DNA from: Gigaspora rosea
Taxonomy: Eukaryota > Glomeromycota > Glomeromycetes > Diversisporales > Gigasporaceae
Assembly (NCBI GenBank): GCA_003550325.1
Contig: QKWP01000111.1
Location: forward strand, 177,309-241,308
Direction of reading: 5' to 3'
Length of the DNA stretch: 64,000 nucleotides
Below the pieces are notes generated by a model. That model did no database searches. It saw nothing but the letters and a program-made list of their open reading frames with translations, and had not been told where the DNA came from. The position numbers and the translations under genes were made by a program. The first letter of the stretch is position 1. Every line of letters begins with the position of its first letter. This document shows, piece by piece, positions 1-10,905 of this stretch.

Positions 1-548
1 TACTCAAAAAAAAAATACTTATGAGCTCAAAAGAGAGTTCAAATAAAGCATTTGGGTGTGCTGATGTGAGGTGATTAACAAATAGGAGAAAAATAAGGGT
101 ATCTCAAACAAAGACAAAAGAAAAAGAACAGTAAAAAGTAGACTACGCAAGAAAAGTTCACATAGAAAAATCTCAAGAGAAGCAGAATCAGAGCTCAAAA
201 CAAAGAAGAAAAAACAGTGAGACGAGGTCAAAATCCTTCTGACCAACTTAGTCCAAACTAATTCTAAACTGATATGGATTAGGATTTACTGACCTGTTGG
301 CAAACAAACTTAACAAAATCTTGACAAAACTAGCAACCACTATCCATTGATCCAAGAGAGTTCTTTTAGTAAGTTGAAGGCCTAAGAATAGAAAAAAGGT
401 TGCTGTGGCAGATCGCATCTGGGCACTATACAGTAGCTGAATGAGTCTTTATTGTATAAAAAGAAGGGTTTAGGCAGTAGTTGGAGACCTTTGTATGTAA
501 CAACATGCATATTCTTTAGTCAATAAAAGCAGGATTGCTAAAAAAAAA
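1..548 (+). mobile_element. Retroelement 3'-end/LTR-like fragment ending in an A-run
   Basis: No protein-coding gene is supported. On the + strand there is a TATA-like TATAAA at 455-460, an AATAAA at 522-527, and a short A-run at 540-548 immediately before the satellite array begins. That order (promoter, polyadenylation signal, A-tail) resembles the R region of an LTR or the end of a reverse-transcribed RNA. No second LTR, target duplication or coding remnant was identified, so the class is open. Confidence 0.3.
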
Positions 549-589
549 TTAAAATGTATTTGTATACAAAAGAGTGATAAAGAAGACCT

Positions 590-3500
590 ATCTAGAAAGA
601 AAAGAACAAAAAGAGCAGTAGTTAAACATGTTCACAAACCAAAATCAATTACAATAATTATAATAGTTACCAAAGTTAAAACATAATTGCATATAAAGAA
701 GTAATAAAGAAAATCTATTTAGAAAGAGAAGAAAAAGAAAGAATGTAGTTAAACATGTTCATGAAATCAAAATCAACTACAATAATTATAATAGTCACCA
801 AAGACGAAAATGTAATTGCATATAAAAAAGTAATAAAGAAGATCCATCTAGAAAAAAAAGAGAAGAATAGTAGTTAAACATATCCACGAAACCAAAATTA
901 ACTACAATTTTTATAATAGTCACCAAAGTCGAAAATGTAACTGCATATAAAAAAGCAATAAAGAAGAGATGAAAAATACTATTCAGAAAGAGAAAGGTCA
1001 TATTCATGAAACCAAAATCAACTAAATAATATAATAGTCACCAAAGTCAAGAATATAATTGCATACAAAGAAGTAATAAAGAAGACCTACTTAGAAAAAG
1101 AAAGAGAAGAGTGTTAGTTAAATGTATCATGAAACCAAATCAACAAGAATAATTATAATAGTCACCAAAGTCAAAAATGTAATTGCATACAAAAAAGTAA
1201 TAAAGAAGACCCATCTAAAAAGAGAAAAAAGTGAAGAGTGGGTTAAACGTGTCCACAAAACCAAAATCAACTACAATAATTATAATATTTACCAAAGTTG
1301 AAATATAATTGTATACGAAAAAGTAATAAACAAGACCCATCTAGAAAAAGAAAGAGAAGAGTAGTAGTTAAATGTGTTCTTAGAACCAAAATTAACTACA
1401 ATAATTATAATAGTTACCAAAGTCAAAAACATAATTGCATATGAAGAAGTAATAAAAAAGACCTATCTAAAAAGAGAAGAAAGAGAAGGATGGTAGTTAA
1501 ATGTATCTATAAAACCAAAATCAACTACAATAATTATAATAGTTACTAAAGTCAAAAACATACTTGCATAAAAAGACCCATCTAGAAAAAGAAAGATCAT
1601 ATTCATACAACCAAAATCAACTACATAATTATAATAGTCACCAAAGTCGAAATTGCATATGAAGAAGTAATGAAGAAGACCCATCTAGAAAGAAAAGAAA
1701 GAAAAGAGTGATAGTTAAACATTGTTAACCTGTAAAATATCACAAAAACGGATATAACGTTTAAACCAGTGATCCAAATTTGATGAAACAACCACCATTC
1801 GACTCAGCGCGATGAGCGGTTCGAATAAGCTATAGTATGTCCCTGTACGACCTCTGGTTGCCAAGATAGAAGTTGTCAAACATTTACTCCTATACTTATT
1901 AATTGATCAGCAATCTGATTGGCTAGGCGATTGCTGCGGACAAAAACCGTAGATCTGACATATCTAAAAGATGTCATATTTATAGCTTATATTCTAGATA
2001 TTTTATTTATTACATATATATTATTTATTACATACATTATATTTATACTAGTTATACTATATATTTTATTAATAATAGTTATAGTATATATTAACATGTA
2101 AAAGATATTGACCGTTACATTTGTAAAATTTCAAAAAGTATAAAAGCGGCCGATGTGGACCTCAAGTTCAACATCGAGTCTTCATACTCTTTCAATAATA
2201 AAAACAACTATTAACTACACAAATCAAACAGTTATCAGTATCCTCATATACTTTTAATTGTAGCCTCTTTCGTAATTGCAAATTGCCTTAAATCTTCTTT
2301 GTTAAGTTTTCTTAAAAACGCCATACTGACTTAGATATACCACAGTAACAAAGTTTGAAGTTACACAAAGTGTTCACTGTCTAAGATCACTCTAGTTACC
2401 TAATATCTTTGAAGAAGTGGATATAGGATAACAACATATTTATGAAACCAAAATCAACTAAAATAATTATAATAGTCACTAAAATAAAAACATAATTGTA
2501 TACAAAAAAGTAATAAAGAAGACCTATCTAAAAAGAGAAGAAAGAGAAGGGTAGTAGTTAAACGTGTCCACAAAACCAAAATCAACTACAATAATTATAA
2601 TAGTTACCAAAGTTGAAAACACAATTGTATACGAAAAAGTAATAAAGAAGACCTACCTATAAAAAGAAAAAGATGAGTGGTATTTAAATGTGTTCATGAA
2701 ACCAAAATCAACTACAATAATTATAATAGTCACCAAAGTCAAAAAAATAATTGCATACAAAAAAATAATAAAAAAGACCCATCTAGAAAAAAAAAGAGAA
2801 AGGTAATAGTTAAACATGTTCATGAAACCAAATTCAACTACAATAATTATAATAATCACAAAATTAAAAATATAATTGCATATAAAAAACCTATCTAAAA
2901 AAAGAAAGGTCATGTTTATGAAACCAAAATCAATTACAATAATTATAATAGTCACCAAAGTCAAAAACATAATTTCATATGAAGATACACCTAGAAAACA
3001 AAGGATATGTTTATGAAACCAAAATAAACTACAATAATTATAATAGTCCAAAAGTTGAAAATATAATTGCATATGAAGACCTACCTAGGAAGGTCATGTT
3101 CATAAAACCAAAACCAACTACAATAATTATAATAGTTACTAAAGACAAAAACATAATTGCATATAAAGACCTATCTAGAAAGGTTGTGTTCATAAAACCA
3201 AAATCAACTACAATAATTATAATAGTTACCAAGTCAAAAATATAATTGTATATGAAGAAGTAATAAAGAAGACCCATCTAGAAAAAGAAAAGAAGGGTGG
3301 TAGTTAAATGTGTCTGCAAAACCAAAATCAACTACAATAATTACAATATTGAAAATGTAATTGCATATAAAGAAGTAATAAAAAATGCCTACCTAGAAAA
3401 AGAAAGAGAAGGGTAGTAGTTAAATGTGTTCATGAAGGCAAAATCAACAACAATAATTATATAATAGTCACCAAAGTCAAAAATGTAATTTCAAAAGAAA
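590..3500 (+). repeat. Satellite-like tandem array, unit ~125 bp with ~90-bp variants
   Basis: A unit containing ACCAAAATCAACTACAATAA, then ATTATAATAGTCACCAAAG, a poly-purine GAAGA/GAAAAAG tract, and GTAGTTAAACATGTTCATGA recurs through the region. The core begins near 639, 767, 891, 1011, 1133, 1261, 1387, 1514 and 1611, and resumes near 2450, 2575, 2701, 2827, 2926, 3020, 3109, 3198, 3320 and 3440. Spacing is about 120-128 bp, with shortened units of about 90-100 bp between 2830 and 3200 that lack the purine tract. Copies have diverged by point changes. Open frames here are low-complexity by-products of the repeat on both strands. The array is interrupted by a solo LTR at 1723-2433. Confidence 0.9.
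1723..2433 (+). mobile_element. Solo LTR (711 bp) inserted in the satellite array
   Basis: The element begins TGTTAACC and ends GGATAACA; these termini are inverted repeats at 7 of 8 positions and follow the TG...CA rule of LTRs. It is flanked by a 4-bp direct repeat ACAT (1719-1722 and 2434-2437). Outside those copies the satellite unit continues as if uninterrupted. Internally there is a TATA box (TATAAAAG, 2139-2146) and AATAAA (2197-2202), as expected for U3/R. No internal retrotransposon sequence or second LTR is present, so this is best read as a recombination product of a full element. A 4-bp duplication suits some Ty3/gypsy groups, but the family is not established. Confidence 0.8.
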
Positions 3501-4270
3501 CAGTATGAAAAGAAAAAAAAAGGTTACAAGAGTTTTAAGAAATAAAATATAAATAAATTGTCGAAAAAAGTACATACTTATATAATTTACTGTATGTTTA
3601 ATAATTTAATCAATGATAATCATTTGATTTTATGAAATAGGCTACTTATTTGTTAACTTTGAAACTCCTAATACAGCAGATTTTTGAAAACCGATATCTG
3701 AATTCCAAACTCTAAAAATCTGCTATATTGATATTTAACCTGGACCATAATCTGTATAAGATATTTAATTCGGGCCATGACCCAAATCAGATAATAGTAA
3801 CCCATTAAAAAATGCAAAAACTGGAAAAATTGTATAAACCGGGTATTTTTTAAGTTTTTTTTTACATTATATAGAATATACTTGTAATATATAGCAGATT
3901 GTATATCAAATAAGCTTAATTGATAATTCACGTGAAATGAGAACTTAACACTGGGAGAATTTTTATAGTAAAACATAGTAAAAAAATGTTAAGCTGGAAT
4001 CATGATTCCTATAGTATTACAAAAATATTATCCTTAAATTGCTTATAACTTTTATTTATTTAACTAATTTTACTAATCGTACTATCACTAGAATCACAAA
4101 AACCAGTTCTACAACTTTCATTAGAAGCTTGCAGGATATTAGTTTTAAAAAAAATTAACTTTACTTAGTCTGGAATGCTGATTTTGATATTATATATATA
4201 TTGCTCTTGATTTTATTAATACAAACTCTCATTTATTCATGGATCATTAATTAATATTTTTTTATTTATT
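3500..4270. other. AT-rich sequence without a supported gene
   Basis: The satellite decays at about 3500. The rest is AT-rich unique-looking sequence. A 102-residue open frame on the - strand (3668-3976) has biased, low-complexity composition and no recognisable motif, so it is not called as a gene. Confidence 0.6.
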
Positions 4271-4271
4271 A

Positions 4272-5673
4272 AGGTAGACATGGGTATTATTGTACAGTTA
4301 AATATTTTAGCTAATAAATACATGATCTATCGATCAGAATCAAATAATTTTGGTACTATTTGATTTGTCTCATCAAGAGGAATTGAAGTACCAAAATCCG
4401 TTAATTTTAATTACTAGATTATAAGATATCATTAATTAACTATTAATTACAATATACAAATTAAAAAGATAAATTATAACACAAATACCAATTATGGCAC
4501 ATATACTATTTTTTATGATCTATTGAAATCTATTGATCAGAATTAAACTATTTTGTTACCATTTAATTTATCTCATTAAGACAAATTGAATGGTATCAAA
4601 ATTATGTGATTTTGACTAATACTTCTTGATATATTATAATTTAACCAAAATAAGCTGAACAAAACAAATTTTAAAACTAGGCAATACATAGCATTGTGTG
4701 TCTGGAACTTACTAATTGATCATTAGGAAATTAACCAATTAGCATTGCGGAAGTGAACAGACAGACTTAGTAATATTGTTGATCAAACATGTCATAATTT
4801 ACAGCCAATTATATGGCTAAAAATAAACAAATAGAATTCACGTATAAGGACATGACTATAAGAATCAAACACAGATATAAAAACAGAGTGTTCTATGCTA
4901 TGCTTCAGACAATTAATATGAAATTATAAATAACTTCTGATAGACTAGTCCAATTTTAATAATTTTATCACCAAAATGACCACTTTGAAGAGGTAATTTC
5001 AACAAGACCAAAATTGCTAAAATCTGTTCACAGGATTATGGGATTATTAAAGTTTTATTATTATTTTGATAATAATTAGATTAGTTTAGCTAATTTAATT
5101 TTCATCAAAATAATAATAAAACTTTACTGATTCAATAATCCTGTGATCAGATTTTAGTAATTTTGGGCTTGTTGGAATTGTCTCTTCAAGGTGGTTATTT
5201 TGGTAGTAAATTATAAAAATCAAACTGGCCTATCAGAAGTTATTCATCATTTTATGTTAATTTTAAAATTTGTTTTTGCAGTTTATTTTGATTAAATTAT
5301 AATATATCGAAAAGTATTAGTCAAAATTACATGATTTTGGTACCATTTGATTTGTCTCAATAAGATAAATTGAATAGTAACAAAATAGTTCAATTCTGAT
5401 TAATAGATCTTAATAGATCATGAAAAATAGCATGTGTGCCATAATTGGCATCTACAGTATATTATAATTTATCTTTTTAATTTGTATATTGTAATTAATA
5501 ATATTTTATGATCTAAATTAAATTTAAATGATTTTGGTAATATTCAATTCGTCTTGATAAAATGAATCGAATAGTACCAAAATTATTCCATTCTGATCAA
5601 TATATCATATATTAATAGCTAAAATACTTAACTGCACTATAATGCTCATCTCTAACTTATCAATTAGAAACTA
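4272..5673. mobile_element. Large palindromic (foldback/MITE-type) element, ~1.4 kb
   Basis: Two diverged inverted arms meet near 5085. The left arm reads towards the centre through GGTACTATTTGATTTGTC, AACTTCTGATAGACTAG and AGTTTTATTATTATTTTGAT; the right arm carries the same blocks as reverse complements in mirrored order. The outer ends are GTAGACATGGGT-like on the left and the mirror of GAGATGAGCATTATAG on the right. Arm length is about 600 bp after discounting an insertion in the left arm (4680-4908). No coding potential is seen. The superfamily is unassigned because no convincing target duplication was found. Confidence 0.7.
4680..4908. mobile_element. ~230-bp insertion inside one palindrome arm
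   Basis: Comparing the left arm with the reverse complement of the right arm shows about 230 extra bases, starting GGCAATACATAGC and ending GCTTCAGAC, absent from the opposite arm. The flanking arm sequences rejoin cleanly. It is higher in GC than the arms and has no clear terminal repeats, so its class is unknown. Confidence 0.5.
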
Positions 5674-5699
5674 TATCAATTAACATAATATTGGCCTTC

Positions 5700-7150
5700 A
5701 CATGAGTTAATTAATAATATCATATTTATATCATTTAAAAATGTATATAATCAGAAATATATCAGTCTATAAAAAATAAAAATTACAATAATCAGCCAAA
5801 TATCAGCCTATTTTAAGTTCAAAAAGATAAATTAATAAAATCAGATAAATATCATTATGAAATAAATAAATTCATGTGATAATCAGTATATATCAACCAA
5901 ATATCAGCCTAAAATTTAGATTATATGAGTCAATTAATAAAATTAGATTTATACTATTTAAAAAATAAATATAATCAGAAATATATCAGTCAGTGAAATA
6001 GAAAATTATACTTATCAACCAAATATCAGCCTAAAATTTAGATTATATGAGTTAATTTATAGTATTGTATTTATATTATCTAAAATGTATATAATCAGAA
6101 ATATATCAGTTAGTAAAAATAGAAAATTATACTAATCAACCAAATATCGTCTAAAATTTAGATCACATGAGTTAATTTTATAATATTGTATTTATATCAT
6201 CTAACAATGTATGTAATCAGAAATATTTCAGTCCATGAAAATTGAAAATTATACTAATTAACCAAATATTGTTCTAAAATTTAGATCATATGAGTTAATT
6301 AATAAAACAATGTATATAATTAGAGATATATTAGTCCATAAAAATAGAAAATTTTAATAATTAGCCAAATATTAGCCTATTTTAAGTTCAAAATGTTAAA
6401 TTAATAAAATCAGATTTATATTGTCTAAAAATATATATAATCAGAAATATATCAGTCAGTAAAAATAGAAAATTATACTAATCAACCAAATATTGGTCTA
6501 AAATTTAAATCACATTAGTTAATTTATAATATTGTATTTATATCATTTAAAAATGTATATAATCAGAAATATAAATAGAAAATTATACTAATCAACCAAA
6601 TATCAATCTAAAATTTAGATCACATGAGTTAATCAATAATATTGTATTTATATTATCTAACAATGTATATAATCAGAAATATATTAGCCTGTGAAAATAG
6701 AAAATTTTAATAATCAACTAAATATCAGTTTAAAATTTAGATCACAGAGTTAATTAATAATTTCATATTTATATCATCTAACAATATATTTAATCAGAAA
6801 TATATCAGTTTGTAAAAATAGAAAATTTGAATAGACCAAATATCAGCCTATTTAAGTTCAAAAAGATAAATTAATAATATTGTATTTATATTATCTAAAA
6901 ATGTATATAATCAGAAATATATCAGTTAGTGAAATAGAAAATTACAATAATCAACCAAATATTGACCTATTCAAAAAGATAAATTAATAAAATCAGATAA
7001 ATATTATCATGAAATAAATAAAATCATACAATAACCAGTATATATTATCAAATATTTGTCAAAATTTGAACCATACAAGTTTATTAATAATATTGTATTT
7101 ATATCATCCAATAATATATATAATCAGATATACAGTATATCATTAGGCTA
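5700..7150 (+). repeat. Second tandem array, unit ~116 bp
   Basis: The block AATCAGAAATATATCAG, with variants, recurs near 5749, 5979, 6095, 6219, 6321, 6440, 6562, 6671, 6795 and 6911, usually 102-124 bp apart. Each unit continues through AACCAAATATCAGCC, AAAATTTAGATCACATGAG and TATTTATATCATC. The sequence is unrelated to the 590-3500 array. No coding sequence is present. Confidence 0.85.
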
Positions 7151-7364
7151 ATTATTGTTAATTATATTAACATACATATCAGATATCTTCTTTTATTTGG
7201 ATTAATTTTGAAATTTCAATCTATTGGCCCATGATATTAGGCTGATATATTATGATTATATAAGTTAGTAAACAAACTTATATCTGATTTAATAATGTTT
7301 GTTTTTATATATATCATCTTAATATCGTCCTATCATATTAAAAAATTTTCCGAAAATTAATACT

Positions 7365-9874
7365 ATCAGTATGGACAATATGGACATATTGGAGCTAACT
7401 GTCCCAAATGATCCAGATTATTGAGAATTAGAGATATCAATATACAGTAGTTGTTAATCCAAGAAGTAAATGCTTTACACTTACCTCAGTATTCTAAATA
7501 AAGAATTAACTATTGTTGCAAATGCAAGGTATCTCAAAAACCAAAAGATATCAGACTCTTGGAACAAACTTTAGTTTGCAAAGGTTATTGGATTGACTTT
7601 CACCAAAACTTAGATTGAGATAATCCTCAAAGTATTAAATTCTTCACTAAAGGTGAAGTCAGGAAATGCTGATAGAATGTAAACTTTGTAGAAAGCAATG
7701 TATTATTAAAGATAATTAAGCTTGATTCTATCTGAGAGGATACTTGATTCTGTAATCTTGAGTATTTGTATACTTATAAAGCTGCTAAACTTGTAGTATG
7801 AAATTCCAACTACAACTTATAGACTTTATAACTTTAACTAAAGTTGAATTTATTACCTTGCCCAGTTACAAATTGGAGAGATCTTGTTCATGCTCTCAAA
7901 CTCCAAACAACTAATCAATCCACCTAGAATTATACATATAATGAAGTCAATATCATCATAAAAGCTTCTCAAGTTCAATTATATAAAATTGAAGAAGCAA
8001 CTCTACAAAAAATTTTGGTTAAATCTTTTGATACAAGCTATCCAGACTTTGATTAAAGGAAGGCTATAGAAAATTTACACAAGAATTTTCAAGAAACTAT
8101 TGGACTTTGTAAAGAATATATTATAGTCAAAAAAATACAAAGTTAGAACAATTTGATTCTTATTGCCAGGAGTATTATAAAGAACTTCATCCTCTACTAT
8201 ATCCAGAAATTTTGCTCTGGAACTAACAGGCTTAATCTCTCTTCTTTAGGAACAAATTAGACAACAGACACTTTTTCATGAACAAGCCAAGATCTTTGAG
8301 TGCCAGGACCAGACTATTAAGGCCTTATATACTTGAGTAAACTATTTTAAAACCTTCTATTATCGATTAAAAGACTTATATAATGAATCTTTTTCTTCTG
8401 CTGCTAATATACAAGATTCTACTCACAGTGATGCTCAAAATTTTTGTATCATCCTGAGCATGATCAAAAACTATTTAAAGATACAATCAAATAGATACAG
8501 AAATATTTGAAAAATTTATACTATAACTCAGAAAATAACTTCAAAGTGGGACCTCTAACTACTAGTCAAGGAGCTCAGTTTTATTAATTGCTTTTTGAAT
8601 TCAAAGATCTCTTTGCAAAAGATATGATTCAGTTAGGAAAAACTGACCTAGTTGGTCATCAAATATTCACAGATGATGTACAGTAGCCAACAAAAGTAAC
8701 GCCCAATGATCATTTCTATAGTAAACCATATAAAAAATTGAATTTTATATAAATGTAAAAATCAATATTCGTTTTGTTTAAAAAAATTTTTTTTTTAGTA
8801 TGATTAGTAAATTCAATATTTATATTTTATAATATATGAGTTTTATCGAGGCAAATAAATTGAGTTTTTTTAAAAAAATTTCAAGTTCTAAGATTCAAAA
8901 TTTCATATGTAAAACATATAAAATTTGTAATTTGACTTTAAAATTAAATATAAATTTTTAAAATTTTTTTTAAAAAAAACTAAACTATTATTATTAACGT
9001 AGTGCTATTATATTTTACGGGCAATGTAAAATAAAAAATTTTTTTATAAAAAAATATTGTTTTAATATAATGTAAAACTTACAATTAAATTTTACAAAAT
9101 TTACATAGTAAAAACATAGTAAAAATCTAAAATTTTAAAATTGCTAAAAATTCAAAGTTTTAATAATAAATAATTTGTTATTTTATGCGATTAGAAAATT
9201 TGATATTTAAATTATATGGTGTATAATTTTCACCGGGGCAAGATAAAATCGATTTTTTTCCTTTTTTGGTAAAAAAATTTTCTAAAAAGGATTTATATAT
9301 AACTTATTATGTAAATGATTATCGGGCGTTACTTTTGTTGGCTACTGTACCTTCTATTAGTTCTCAATTTTACATGGTACCTCTTACAAAACAAACATTT
9401 ATTAATGAAGAAGTACAACATATACTGGATAATAATTTAATAAGAGAATCCTTTAACCACTCTTTAACCCTTGGGCATCTCCAGTTGTGCTTATGATAAA
9501 GAAAAATAGAAAGAAAAATTTTTATAAATTATAAAAAACTTAATGCTATTACCAAAAAGAACCAATACCCTCTTCCATGAATTAATAAAATGTTAGATTC
9601 TTTAGCTAGAGCTACTTACTTTTTCACTCTAGATTTTATGAGTAGATACTGGAAAGTAAAAGTATATCCAGAAGATAGAAAGAAAACTGCTTTTATTACC
9701 AGATACAGAAATTATGAATTCAATGTCATGCATTTTGGATTATGTAATGCTCCTGCTACCTCTCAACATCTTATGAACCAAGTTTATAAAGGCATAGATA
9801 GTTGTCAGAACACTGATAACATCAATTTTATTAATCTTAGTCGATGGGATCTTCCTAATATGCAAGGTCTGTAA
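7365..9874 (+). pseudogene. Decayed Ty3/gypsy retrotransposon (Gag zinc knuckle to reverse transcriptase)
   Basis: Only fragments of pol remain. Near 7370-7410 the + strand encodes a CCHC zinc-knuckle remnant (YGHIGANCPK) whose first cysteines are lost. Near 8585-8680 it encodes FKDLFAKDMIQLGKTDLVGH, the linker just before the reverse transcriptase in Ty3/gypsy Pol. The reverse transcriptase follows in 9350-9874: a VPLTKQTFINEEVQHILD segment, PWASPVVL, YKKLNAITKKNQYPLP, LDFMSRYWKVKVYPEDR (normally LDL.SGYWQI) and FGLCNAPATSQHLMN (normally F.NAPATFQ.LM). The YxDD catalytic motif, RNase H and integrase are absent. Stops and frameshifts interrupt the frame, for example at about 9494 and 9578. 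The element is dead. It is split by a MITE at 8681-9347, and its 3' remnant runs into a local duplication. Confidence 0.85.
8681..9347. mobile_element. Tc1/mariner-like MITE (667 bp) inside the reverse transcriptase
   Basis: Terminal inverted repeats start CAGTAGCCAACAAAAGTAAC and are perfect for the first 24 bases, with further similarity inward. The element is flanked by TA dinucleotides (8679-8680 and 9348-9349), the target duplication of Tc1/mariner transposons. Removing it with one TA joins the upstream HQIFTDDV segment to the downstream PSISSQFYMVPL segment in one reading frame, as expected for Ty3/gypsy Pol, so the borders are well supported. The interior is AT-rich with no transposase, hence non-autonomous. 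Confidence 0.88.
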
Positions 9875-10233
9875 TGATTACATATATATTTAATTCAACC
9901 AAATTATGCTGGAGCTATACTTTAATTCAACCAGATTATGCCAGAGCTATATTTAATTCAACCAGATTATGCGGGCCCATTATTTTTTGACTGGAATTTC
10001 ACTGGAGGTTTATAAAGGCATAGATAGTTGTCAGGATACTGATAACATCAATTTTATTAATCTTAGTCAATGGGACCCGCCTAATATGCAAGGTCTGTAA
10101 TGATTACATATACATTTAATTCAACCAAATTATGCCGGAGCTATACTTTAATTCAACCAGATTATGCCGGAACTATATTTAATTCAACCAGATTATGCCA
10201 GGGCCATTATTTTTTGACTGGAATTCACTAGAG
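9782..10233 (+). repeat. Direct duplication (2 x ~226 bp) containing 30-bp subrepeats
   Basis: The block starting GTTTATAAAGGCATAGATAG at 9782 is repeated at 10008 with a few substitutions, including its tail ATTATTTTTTGACTGGAAT. Inside each copy, TTTAATTCAACCAGATTATG recurs three times as short tandem units. The 5' part of the first copy encodes the end of the reverse-transcriptase fragment, so the duplication arose after or during decay of the retrotransposon. Confidence 0.85.
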
Positions 10234-10239
10234 GTTTCT

Positions 10240-10404
10240 TAATTAAGGATGTCCAATGCAAAGGATAGTGGCTGAGTCTGCAATCGTGATCCTGACTCAG
10301 TTCATCTGTCTCATGACTGTATAGTTTTTTCTTGTTCTCAGTAGGGCCCAAACTGCGAACTTGTGATTGTGGACCTGGGAGCGCAACCAATATGCTATCA
10401 ACCC
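10240..10404 (-). mobile_element. Possible tRNA-derived SINE fragment
   Basis: On the - strand there is a box A-like stretch (TTGATAGCATATTGG, within 10381-10401) followed about 35 bases later by a box B-like AAGTTCGCAGTTTGGG (10347-10362), a spacing typical of RNA polymerase III internal promoters. The predicted T-stem is imperfect, so this is not called a tRNA gene. No poly(A) tail or target duplication was found. Confidence 0.35.
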
Positions 10405-10482
10405 ACAGATCGATAATTCAAATTTATATATACAGTATTAATGCACTATTTTTATTCTGAGATTAGTATTAACTTAAAATAT

Positions 10483-10905
10483 GAAGACCTTGATGAATTA
10501 GCACGTGCCAAATTTTGGTGTTCTTTTGGATCGTGCAGATAGTAAAGATAAAAGTCAAGTCGATATTGATAAATTAAACAGTAACAATTGAATGGTAGAG
10601 AAATCAAAACTGCTGCTCGAATGGCAAAGGTATGACACCATAATTTCATTATTATCAATATCCCAGCATTTGCAATAAATTTTAATAAACTGTATTGATT
10701 AGTGTGTTATAAAATACGCAATTTTTTGTCATAGCTAGGATATCAGATTTTTTGATTTTATGAATATCTTATGTTTATGAATGGCATTGACAAAATATTT
10801 CCTTTCTAGCCATTTGCTACAAAATCAGATTCTGATGCAGTTATCACTACATCGCATTTAGAAAAATCTTGGATATATCCGTAAAGAACCTTTGAATATT
10901 CTGAA
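10483..10905 (+). pseudogene. AAA-ATPase C-terminal relic, copy 1
   Basis: Two exon remnants are visible. Exon one (10483-10629) encodes LDELARAKFW, then after an indel SQVDIDKLN..., and ends with QLNGREIKTAARMAK followed by a GTATGA donor. This is the lid/C-terminal region found after the ATPase core in fungal AAA proteins (LNGREIK...VR.A). Exon two, after a TTTCTAG acceptor at 10809, encodes KSDSDAVITTSHLEKSW and then a stop near 10893. Frame breaks and the missing Walker A, Walker B and arginine finger show that only a 3' fragment remains. Two related relics occur at 28549-28960 and 34049-34545. Confidence 0.65.

Noticed and set aside
2653-3277. Long open frames on both strands in the first satellite array
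   Set aside because: They repeat with the array unit, are low-complexity, and exist only because the unit lacks stops in those frames.
590-3500. CRISPR array
   Set aside because: Units are degenerate and contiguous, without constant repeats and unique spacers, and the genome is eukaryotic.
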